Positions 31,255 to 39,891 of a DNA stretch of 64,000 nucleotides are shown piece by piece; positions within the stretch are counted from its first letter, which is position 1, and each line of letters begins with the position of its first letter. Origin of the DNA: Muraenolepis orangiensis (taxonomy: Eukaryota > Chordata > Actinopteri > Gadiformes > Muraenolepididae); assembly GCA_027704905.1 (NCBI GenBank), contig CM051005.1:13643600-13707599 (forward strand), in the 5' to 3' direction. A model generated the notes under the pieces. The model ran no database searches, was not told where the DNA came from, and saw nothing but the letters and a program-made list of their open reading frames with translations. The translations under genes were made by a program, and so were the position numbers.

Positions 31255-32384
31255 CTTCTCTATCCCATCTACGGGAAGAACCATTGGGGTCGGGTGCACT
31301 GCCAGTCAGGTGGCAGTGAAGGCAGGGGGCCTTGACGGACCAAACCCAGCCAACAGAGACTGGCTTTGGGGACGTGGAATGTCACCTCTCTGGGAGGGAA
31401 TGAGCCTGAGCTTGTGCGGAAGGTGGAGCGCTACCAGTAAGATCAGGTGGGGCTTACCTTTACGCACAGCATTGGCTCTAGAACTAAACTCCTAGAACTC
31501 CTCTGTCTTTCTTTGGAGTTGCTCAGGGTGTGAGGCGCCGTGAAGGCGGGGGGATACTCACAAGTCCCCGGGTGAGTGCCACTATGTTGGAGTTTACCCC
31601 GGTGGACGAGAGGGTTGCCTCCCTATGCCTTATCCTTCTGAGAGACTTCAACACACACGTGGGCCACGATGGGGAAACTTGGAGGGGTGTGATGGGGATG
31701 AACGGCCTATCTGATCTGAACTGGAGTAGTGTTTTGTTATTGAATTTCTGTGCTAGTCATGGATTGGCTATAACAAACACCATGTTCAAACATAAGGATG
31801 CTCATAAGTGTACATGGTACCAGAGTACCTTAGGCCGAAGGTTAATGATCGATTTTGTTATCGTGTCATCTGACCGCATGTTTTGGACACTGGTGAAGAG
31901 AGAGGCAGAGCTGTCAACCGATCACCATCTGAGTTGGGTCAGATGTCGAGGGAAGCCTCTGGACAGACCTGGTAAGTCAAAACGTGTAGTGCAGGGAACT
32001 GAGAATGCTGGTGGATACCCCTGTCCTTGAGACCTTCAACTCCTACCTCTGGCAGAATTTCTCCGGCATCTCTGTGGAGGCTGGGGACATTGAACCAGAG
32101 TGGTTAGTGTTCAAAGCTACTATTGCTGAAGCTGGGGCGGCAACTCTGCACCTAAATCTGAGGCCATGGTTCTCAGCAGGAAACCGGTGGATTGTCTACC
32201 CCAAGTGGGGAGTCTTTACCGAAAGTAATGGAGTTAAAGTATCTCGGGGTCTTGTTCTCGAGTGAGGGGACGATGGAGCGTGAGATTGACCGGAGCAGTG
32301 GGAGCAGTATTGGGTGCCCTTCACCGCACCGGTGTGACCAAAAGAGATCTACCGGTCAGTCTTCGTTCCTACGAACAACCCCAC
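31255..32384 (+). mobile_element. internally deleted, frameshifted non-LTR retrotransposon (LINE)
   Basis: Shows the endonuclease N-terminal motif GTWNVTSLW near 31,371. Next come ILTSPRVSATMLEFTPVDER, DFNTHVGHDGETWRGVMGMN, GLAITNTMFKHKDAHKCTWY and STDHHL, all typical of a common teleost LINE endonuclease. Then EVFNS-like and SVEAGDIEPEWLVFKATIAE sequences pass abruptly (about 32,145) into a late reverse-transcriptase segment with VLSRKPVDC-like and KYLGVLFSSEGTMEREI sequence. The catalytic RT core is missing and stops and frameshifts are frequent, so it is dead. Confidence 0.85.
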
Positions 32385-32510
32385 AACACACTACAGTAAA
32401 CACTAGGTTCTACTGTTAGCATGACTCAAGGTACTACAGTAAACACGACACAAGGTAGGCCTACTACACGACACAAGGTACTACAGTCTAAGTACTACAA
32501 TACTAAATAT
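32385..32510. repeat. right arm of the degenerate inverted repeat
   Basis: Contains ACTACAGTAAACACTAGGTT and GGTACTACAGTAAACACGAC, reverse complements of the units at about 29,980-30,300. Together the arms bracket the putative terminal exon, the SINE-like repeat, tRNA-like modules and the LINE fragment. Confidence 0.7.
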
Positions 32511-33300
32511 TACAATATAAGCTAAGCTAGTTATTATATTTCAAATAAATTGGCCTCTGACCTTTAGGTGTAACCTTACCTTAAAATCCTTGTTGGATTT
32601 AGGGGCATCGCCATGGCAGCACTGGTCATCTGGTCCTGCATGACCCTTGATTGGTCAGCAACTATACACAGGAAGCAAATTGATAGAATTATACCATTAT
32701 ACAATAACTTTATACTAACATAGTAAAAACTTCAATATGGTCAATATCAGATGTTAATAATAATCTGTTAAAATCACAGATGCTAGAGCATGCTAGAGCC
32801 ACTAGGCTTGTATGTTACATATACAATATTATCATTTTGTTGTAGGCTAATTGGTGTAATATATATATAAACTCAAAAACGAATATAATATCAATCAATT
32901 TTTATTGGACATATGGTTCAATATGATGTTAAAATGCATCCTGTTTTGCCCTAGTCCGCTTCCTGCAGGGTACATTTGTGTCACCAGTCACCTATACGCT
33001 ATTTTAGGATAAGTCAGCTATTAAATGCATAAGTGTAGATTTCAACTGTGTAGGTTAACAGTCTATTGTTAAAGCCATAAACATGTGCATAATGCAGTGC
33101 ATTATGCACTGCTCCCTTAATTGCATGCTTATACATGTGTGTGTATTCATTTATGCATTTGGATTTACTTTCCACATTTCGTAAATGCTGAAAATAATGT
33201 TTACAAACATGCATGCCTTAAATTAATGTGTAGGCCTACTCATGCGCGGATAGCCGAACGTAATCATTTGTATTGTGGGTCTAGTTTACAGGGCAGCCGG
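32511..33300. other. mbd3 upstream flank, unassigned
   Basis: AT-rich sequence with no recognisable gene. It probably includes the mbd3 promoter, but no TATA box or strong CpG-rich block is visible. Confidence 0.5.
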
Positions 33301-33306
33301 CTCGTT

Positions 33307-33376
33307 AGTTGTTTGCGGAGTGATCTAATAAAGTCTAGACGGGAGTTGTTGCGGAGTGATCTAATAAAGTCTAGAC
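33307..33376. repeat. two-copy ~36-bp tandem repeat in the mbd3 5' region
   Basis: Two nearly identical copies of a unit containing GCGGAGTGATCTAATAAAGT followed by CTAGAC, the second starting 36 bp after the first. They lie 111-180 bp upstream of the mbd3 start codon and each includes an AATAAA. Confidence 0.9.
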
Positions 33377-33486
33377 TGAAGGAAGCAACGACAGCTGACA
33401 ACACGGGGAATCCTAAACATCTTGATAAATTACGCTACCGCAACTTTTTGTATCGCAAAACACCTCCTCAAAAACAGACTGAAAGG

Positions 33487-33500
33487 ATGGAGAGAAAATG
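33487..33500 (+). CDS. mbd3: mbd3 coding exon 1 (14 nt)
   Basis: ATGGAGAGAAAATG followed by donor GTAAAA. Encodes MERK plus two bases of a Cys codon. Reading through would hit a stop after MERKW, so no longer MBD-coding exon can start here. The frame upstream is open to about 33,121 but looks non-coding. Confidence 0.8.
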
Positions 33501-36500
33501 GTAAAATGTTTAATTGTTGTAAAAGTTATACTTGGAGGTTTTTTGTTGTTCTTGCAGTAAGTGCACGAACGCGTACGCTACTTAATGCAGATGCAGGACC
33601 TATCAGCTAACCTAGCTAACACACACACACACACACACACACATACACACACACAGCCGAGCGTTTCGCGTTTAACTGACACTTCTCCGTAAATAGTGAT
33701 ATAATATAACGATTACGATTCGCATGCGGTAATGTGGGTTGACTAAAACGGAAGGTGCACTTACAACCCTACAGCGCATAGTTAACTCAACTAGTAACGC
33801 CACGGTAGTTGTAGCTAATGTCGGCTAGTGTGATTAGCAACATAACTTTCATTGTTTATGAATGTTTGACTAGATGGGCCCTAACGCACATACGTGGACA
33901 TTTTGCAAAAAGCATCGACGGTCAAAGATCACCAATCATTGCTGATGTATACTTGGTGTAGTTTAACATAATGCATGTAAAACGAATGCTCACAGCTACT
34001 GACTGTAACGGACTTGTTACTGCACTGCACTGTACTGTACTGTGTCGTCAATGTGCCACTAAGACACTTCCTATGTTCTTTATCGTTCTTATTGTTATTT
34101 ATAACTATTTTAATGCATTTTTGCCTATTGCATGGTAGTTTGGCTTCTACTGTAATTGTACATAAGTCATACTGCGGGAGTATAGGTGGAGTAAGCATTC
34201 CATTGCACTTGTTACACGTGGCAACATAATCTTGAACGTCGCTGCAGGTAACACGCTATACACGATTGTAAGGTTGTCTGTATGCTGCCTCCACAGTTTA
34301 TCTACCAAGCGATTCCTGAATAAACCACATATTGCACGGTGTCTGGGCAACAACACTGGAGTGCACGCCATTGACCCTGTTACAGGAAGGATGCTCACGG
34401 CCAAACTCCAGCACAACCGGCATAAGCATCCGCCTCACAACAGTCATATTAGGGTGAGCATTCGTCATATTTATGAAGGACATTGAGAATAAAGTTCTGC
34501 TTGTACTTTTTTTCTACCTTGTTCTGTGAGACATGTTTCCAAATTAGACTATCAGTGGGAAAAAAGTAACCTTGTAAGACGATTCATATGTATGTATCCT
34601 ATTATATATGTTCTATATCTGTTGTACATCTTGTATTTTTTTTACCTATCCTACTGGTAGGTTTTAAAACTTCTTCTGGCAAATGTTTAATTGTTTGGAA
34701 AATGAATTGCGTTGAAATAAATTGACTCCTAAATATACTTTGTCACCTTTTTATAAAAGGCCAAGCCTGACCTTAACACAACACTACCAGTCCGACAGAC
34801 GGCGTCCATATTTAAGCAGCCTGTAACCAAGGTAACAAATCATCCAACCAACAAGGTGAAGACGGACCCGCATAAGGCTCTTGAACAGCCAAAACAGGTG
34901 AGATCAGAATATTGAACTCGCAGTTCATTATTGCAATGTGTACGATTCCTGCATTTGATGGACAAAGCTTACAGACAAAGTCAATAGGAATATTTTCCAG
35001 AAGTACCAGAGTCTTATCAGCATGCATTATAAACTGTTGCTTTAAAGAGGAGACGGCATTAACCTGCAAGGTTTATAACCCGGTAGTCTTGTTGGAACAA
35101 ACTTGTCACTCAAAGGTTCGCTCATTATACAAACAGATGGTTAGATAGCACAGTAATGGATGCAAATCTATTTTTCCTTTTAATCTGAATTTTCCAGATA
35201 TTTAAAAAATGTTTGAGTTTCTGTGAAACATGAAAATAAATCAAGTGTAATGTATATATGTGCAATGATATTTGTCTCTTAGCGTCCGTTCTGGAAGGAT
35301 TGGAAGTAAACAGTTTTGTTTCCACTTGTTTGTGTCCTTAGTTGTTTTGGGAGAAAAAGTTGAGCGGTCTGAATGCCTTCGACATCGCAGAGGAGCTAGT
35401 GAAGTCCATGGACCTTCCCAAGGGCTTACAGGGTGAGACGGGGAAACGCATTCCCCTGTGGCACTTTGTACAATGAGGTAATGTGTTATTTTCCCTTGGC
35501 TTGATCACGGCTCGTTTCCTTGTTTTTCTCTCCAGGTGTCGGCCCTGTGTGTTCAGACAGGTCCCTGATTTCGGCCATCACCAGTGCACTTCACACCAGT
35601 CCTAAGCCTGTCACAGGGCAGCATACGTCCGCGGTAGAGAAGAATCCAGGGGTGTGGCTGAACACCACACAGCCGCTCTGCAAGGCCTTCATGGTGACTG
35701 ATGATGATATCAGGTAGGCCACGCATAGACACCTGTTTTTAGATGGGTATGAAATGGACCATGGTCTCACTATCAAAGTGGACCATGTGATTTTTACCAT
35801 TTGAGACTGAAGCTCGACTTTTTTTTGTAACATGATGATCATACAAAATACGATACAATACCATATAGTTAGTACCATACAGTATGAACATGTTTTGCAT
35901 ATTTTTGTGTGTAAAATCTGAACAGAATGGTTTTGCCTCTTTTTGTGCTATCTACAATTGTATTGTATACAATATGACCCCTGGCGGCCTTCATGCAGGC
36001 AGGTGCCTGGTTCTTTAACATATACCCGATGATACAATACACGTTTAACCAGAAACTGGATGGCCACAGAGGTCATTATTTTCCAATGTGCTGTACATAT
36101 AACTGCATGTATAGACTATTTACATTATGCTGCGGTGACAAAGTTGGCAGAAGAAGGTCTTTCCCTGCTCTCACTGCCAGTTGGTCGTATCAATTCAGTC
36201 TCAAATGGACAGACACATAGGCCGAGGTGGGTGAGCCTGCTGCTTGACGAAGGGAATTTCTGGCACTATCCACACCCCATATATCAACGCTGGCACAGCG
36301 CTGCTAGGGCCGCTTGATAGATGTGCAATGGAACCACTGGTTGAATTTATATTTAGTCCAGATTGGCTACAACTGCTTTGGTTCTGTTGGAACAACTTCC
36401 TTTGAGGTGGATACAATTGATGGGTGCCTGTGCCTGCTATCGGTCAAACTGAGGAAGGAAAAAATACATCAATCATCTTCTTCACTGTGACAGGAAACAG

Positions 36501-36632
36501 GAGGACATGGTGCACAATGTGCGGCGGAGATTGGAGAAGGCCTTGATGGCCGACATGCTGGCTCACTTGGAGGACAGAACCGCTGAGGCTAAATCATTAA
36601 ACGCCAGCACCATCATGGAGGTGGACCAATAG
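33487..36632 (+). CDS. mbd3: mbd3, methyl-CpG-binding domain protein 3 with truncated MBD, whole coding span
   Basis: Nuclear scaffold subunit of the NuRD chromatin-remodelling and deacetylase complex. Six coding segments join in frame to 717 nt (238 aa; human MBD3 is about 291). The protein starts MERKCLSTKRFLNKPHIARC, so the first strands and loop of the MBD (about 30 residues after MERK in human) are absent and only the back half remains. This resembles the human MBD3b splice form. The rest is well conserved: KPDLNTTLPVRQTASIFKQP, LFWEKKLSGLNAFDIAEELV, VEKNPGVWLNTTQPLCKAFM and the C-terminal coiled coil EDMVHNVRRRLEKALMADML, which in the family binds GATAD2. The acidic C-terminal tail of mammalian MBD3 is missing. 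Position between tcf3 and mex3d supports MBD3 over MBD2. Confidence 0.92.
33501..34296 (+). other. mbd3 intron 1
   Basis: Searched for the missing MBD segment (GWEREE..., YYSPSGKK-like) in all forward frames and none was seen. Contains a CA run at 33,620-33,655. Confidence 0.75.
34297..34453 (+). CDS. mbd3: mbd3 coding exon 2 (back half of MBD)
   Basis: Acceptor CCACAG before 34297, donor GTGAGC after 34453. Encodes LSTKRFLNKPHIARCLGNNT, then GVHAIDPVTGRMLTAKLQHN. Matches human GKKFRSKPQLARYLGGSMDL and STFDFRTGKMLMSKMNKSRQ. Ends in phase 0. Confidence 0.9.
34454..34759 (+). other. mbd3 intron 2
   Basis: Unremarkable AT-rich intron with AATAAA-like runs near 34,715. Confidence 0.85.
34760..34897 (+). 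CDS. mbd3: mbd3 coding exon 3
   Basis: Acceptor AAAAG before 34760, donor GTGAGA after 34897. Encodes AKPDLNTTLPVRQTASIFKQ, PVTKVTNHPTNKVKTDPHKA and LEQPKQ, nearly the same as human KGKPDLNTALPVRQTASIFK and following. Phase 0 at both ends. Confidence 0.97.
34898..35341 (+). other. mbd3 intron 3
   Basis: Unremarkable AT-rich intron. Confidence 0.85.
35342..35432 (+). CDS. mbd3: mbd3 coding exon 4
   Basis: Acceptor CTTAG before 35342, donor GTGAGA after 35432. Encodes LFWEKKLSGLNAFDIAEELV then KSMDLPKGLQ, the NuRD-recruiting stretch that is almost invariant in MBD2/3. Ends in phase 1. Confidence 0.97.
35536..35713 (+). CDS. mbd3: mbd3 coding exon 5
   Basis: Acceptor TCCAG before 35536, donor GTAGGC after 35713. 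Encodes GVGPVCSDRSLISAITSALH, TSPKPVTGQHTSAVEKNPGV, WLNTTQPLCKAFMVTDDDI. Ends in phase 2. Confidence 0.97.
35714..36493 (+). other. mbd3 intron 5
   Basis: Mixed-composition intron, no repeats of note and no exon recognised. Confidence 0.85.
36494..36632 (+). CDS. mbd3: mbd3 terminal coding exon (coiled coil)
   Basis: Acceptor GACAG before 36494. Encodes RKQEDMVHNVRRRLEKALMA, DMLAHLEDRTAEAKSLNAST and IMEVDQ, then TAG at 36,630-36,632. The heptad-like segment is the GATAD2-binding coiled coil. Human MBD3 continues with a long Glu/Asp tail that is absent here. Confidence 0.93.
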
Positions 36633-37810
36633 GACGCCTGTAGATTCAATTTGCATTAAAAGGTAAGCATGGAAGTCGAGCGCTGCTTCGTTGCACATGT
36701 GCATAGGATGTGCGACGGCAGTGCATGCTCATAAACATTATTGGGGTCAGCAAAGTCTAGGGGATAGGCTGTTTTTGACTCCTATAGGCTGTGTTTGACT
36801 CCTGGACGAAAGGTTCTAGGTTTAAATCCCAATGTACCTGCTCGTTAATTATGTGTCAAACATCTTGAATAAATAACTTAACATTTTAATTTCATTAATT
36901 ACAAACTGTAAATTGTACTAATGAACATTCTTTTCTTCTTGGTTTATTATTATGGAAAGCACCGTTCTCTTGCATAGAAAGGACTTCAAGTGACTTCAAC
37001 CATGAAGAGTTACCTCAGACTTTTGTAACGGTGAAGCTGACATTTAATTCAAGATATTCCGTTTACTTTCATTTTATAATTCCTTGGTTGTTTTTTTCTA
37101 CAGTAGACTGCGGTTCAATTTTTTATTTTTTTTGCCAGACCCCATTTTATTCCATTTACCTCTATAAATGTTTCAGAATGGCGGCAGTTACAGATGGTGC
37201 TCAATTCGATGCGACGCTTTCTTGTCGAACTCAAGCTAACACAAGTTATGTGTGGGAGAGCCTTTGCATTGTGTGTGTGTGAACGTTTCAGTTTGAGTGT
37301 GAGCTAAAACAGCCTGTTTAACTGTTCTCTCTCCGAATGTCTTGCTGTTTTACAACCTTCTCTGGCAAGTGTAAGTGTCCTTGAAGTGTTTAACTGGTAT
37401 GTTTACGTGCATATAGCACTCCAGTTACTGTGAATATGTCTTTTGATGTGATGGTTGTTTAACATGTTTACACGGGGAAGAATTTGTTTTTGTTTGTTTG
37501 TTTCCCCCCCCCCAAAAAACCTGATGGTTTTATTTTGCCCCCAATACCTAACGGTTTTATTTTGTGTTCCAAATGTATTTCTGTTGTTCATTTTTATGGG
37601 ATAAACCAAACATCTTTGTTAATGTATGATCGTGCTTGTATAAGTGTAAACAGGCATTGACTAATTTGTATGTATACTGAGAAAACGTGATTATTATTGT
37701 GATTTTGATTGCACCTACCCCCCCCCCCCACCAACCACCCCCCCCCCCCAAGATTTGTTTTCGCAGATGTTCTCTGTACCTCGTTTATGCCACTGTCAAA
37801 TAAATGCAAC
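36633..37810 (+). other. mbd3 3' UTR
   Basis: A good donor (AAAAG then GTAAGC at 36,663) and an acceptor (TGCATAG, 36,971-36,977) suggest a possible 3' UTR intron. Poly-C runs occur at 37,505 and 37,720-37,750. AATAAA at 37,799-37,804 is the best polyadenylation signal. Confidence 0.5.
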
Positions 37811-38240
37811 CTTTGTTTTGTAACTTGTTTTGGTTGGGTCTTTTTGGGCAGTAATTTCTGTACACGTCTAAGTACTAACTGGCGAACCTGTTATTTCCAA
37901 TCAAAAAATAAACAATGACCTAAATCATGAGCAGCATAATTTTTTTTTGTTTGTCGGTCCAACCCAACCCCAAAACCTTACTCCTCGCGAAGCCCTGACG
38001 GAACACGCTCCACCATGACCAAAAACGAAAATCCAATACAGCACATTACGTAAGAATATATATATATTTTTTAATACAGCGACCTTTTAAAAAAAATACT
38101 AATTTAAATATTTATTTAAAAACCGCACAACCAAAGGGGATGGCGAGCCGAACACACACACAAAAACAAAAATAAGCTCGTGCCGCGATGATGTGCTCTT
38201 GTATATCCCGTGGCCTTTGAACCCATTGTTGTGTCGCGGG
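37811..38240. other. mbd3-mex3d intergenic region / mex3d promoter side
   Basis: A second AATAAA lies at about 37,906. AT-rich sequence then turns GC-richer toward 38,200, consistent with the mex3d promoter. Confidence 0.5.
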
Positions 38241-38248
38241 TGACGTCA
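38241..38248. promoter_or_regulatory. consensus cAMP-response element near the mex3d 5' end
   Basis: Perfect 8-bp palindromic CRE, TGACGTCA, at the upstream edge of the GC-rich sequence that probably holds the mex3d non-coding first exon. Confidence 0.4.
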
Positions 38249-39410
38249 GTCCCGTGTGGAGGAGACGGGCTGAGCGGCGTGCGCTTGGCGAGACAAAGGC
38301 GGTGGACCAGGGTCAGGGAACAGGAGGGAGAAGAACGAGAAGGAGACCGAGAACAACCAGCAACCCACCGCTCTGCTCAGAGACCGCGGACCCGGGTTTT
38401 AGGGAACGGGAAGGAGAGAATAACCAGAACCAGCAACACACCACACTGGTGCTCCTCTCAAAGGTAATTTATATTATATCTGCATGGGATTTCAATAATT
38501 GTCACATAGCCGGTTTGCGTAGGGGGGGGTGGTGGGGGTGCACGGGCATGCGTTGGCGTACGACCCCCCCCCCCCCCCTCACTCCACACCCCCTCTCCAA
38601 GTAACATCTTGTACAGTTTGTGTACCTCCTTTTTAATTTTTAAAACCTTTTCTCCCCAACGCCCCCAATGTAGCCTGCTAGCTAGCCTGCTAGCTCCCAG
38701 GGCACACTGGTCGCCTCCTCCTCCTGCTGGCTGCTTGCATCTCATCTTCCCTTCAAGAATTAGACCAGAAGCGAGTGGGGGGACCGTGCTGAGAAGGGCG
38801 AGAAAGCGCAAGGTAAAAAAAAATTATAATAACTTGATGCCGTTTTCCGTGTTCGTTGGTCATTTGTAAAGGGCTGTCTGGCGTGAATTTGCCAAGAACT
38901 TGTGTGTTTTAGCTCGACTATCAGCACAGAGCTAACCAGCTAGCATGAGTACTCCCAAACAAAGGGGTCGGCAACGTGACTGAGTGCCGACTGTGTGGGA
39001 CTAGCTAGCAGGAGCTAACAAACAGCTCTGTTCTTTATCAAAAATATTTGTAATATGTTGACGGCTATAAACATATGAATGCTATTGAAGCGAGGCTGAA
39101 TTGTTGTTTTTTTTGAACGACTACATTCTGTCGGTCGCGCTCCGCTCCGGAGAGACACAACAACATCCAACTTGGATGGCTCCTCCAGACAAAAAGAAAC
39201 AACAGACAAAGCAGGGCGCCCAAAACATCACTGTTTAGGGGTCTCCTCTGCATTAAAAAAAAGACACCATTCACATCATTGATTACTACTGCGTGTTTAA
39301 TACGATTGAGTAAACCACTCTTTATTTTATTTCTTATCGTTTCCCCCCCCCCCCTCCCCTTAGAGTTTTTCCTTGAAACATTTGGGATCTGATGTGATAT
39401 CCACGGGAAC
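38249..39410 (+). other. mex3d 5' non-coding exon(s) and leader intron
   Basis: GC/AG-rich sequence ends in a donor (CAAAG then GTAATT at 38,464). A second possible donor (GCAAG then GTAAAA) is at 38,813. Poly-C and T tracts (39,343-39,360) precede acceptor TTAG at 39,360-39,363, leaving a 47-nt leader before the ATG. The non-coding exon structure is inferred. Confidence 0.45.
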
Positions 39411-39891
39411 ATGCCTAGCCCATTATTCCACCCCGAGATCATGGACCACGACATGGTAGTCAGCAGTCAACACAACGGGGTCTGTCTGTCCCGAGAGACG
39501 GACCAAGAATCCCGGGACGAGGACCACCAAGAAGCGCTTCGCTACGCCCTGGATCAGCTGTCACTGATGGCCCTGGAGAAGGTGGACGGGGGGCTGGTCG
39601 ACCCGCTCGACGGGACCCAGGGGCCCGGCTCCGAGAACTGCAACGGAGGGGGTGGTGGTTACGTGGACCTACAGATGCTGGAGCACCCCAACGGTTCGCG
39701 GGACAGCCCCACGTCCTGCTCCCCGTCCCCGGAATACTACGGCTCGGGCGGGTACCACATGGCCGGCTCTCACTCCATGCTCCACGGGGAACAAAGCGGC
39801 GTCCTCTGTAACCGAAAGAGGAGTGTCAACATGACCGAGTGCGTTCCGGTCCCCAGCTCCGAACACGTTGCCGAGATCGTGGGACGACAGG
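39411..39891 (+). CDS. mex3d: mex3d coding exon 1
   Basis: ATG at 39411, donor GTAAGC after 39891. Encodes MPSPLFHPEIMDHDMVVSSQ, an ALRYALDQLSLMAL helix common in MEX3 proteins, a Ser/Gly/Pro-rich stretch, then RKRSVNMTECVPVPSSEHVA and EIVGRQ, the start of KH1. Met11 and Met15 are later alternatives, but MPS is the family-typical start. Ends in phase 1. Confidence 0.95.

Noticed and set aside
33121..33500. In-frame extension of mbd3 upstream of MERK
   Set aside because: The frame is open but has no MBD similarity, includes the duplicated 36-bp repeat, and MERK is the standard family start.
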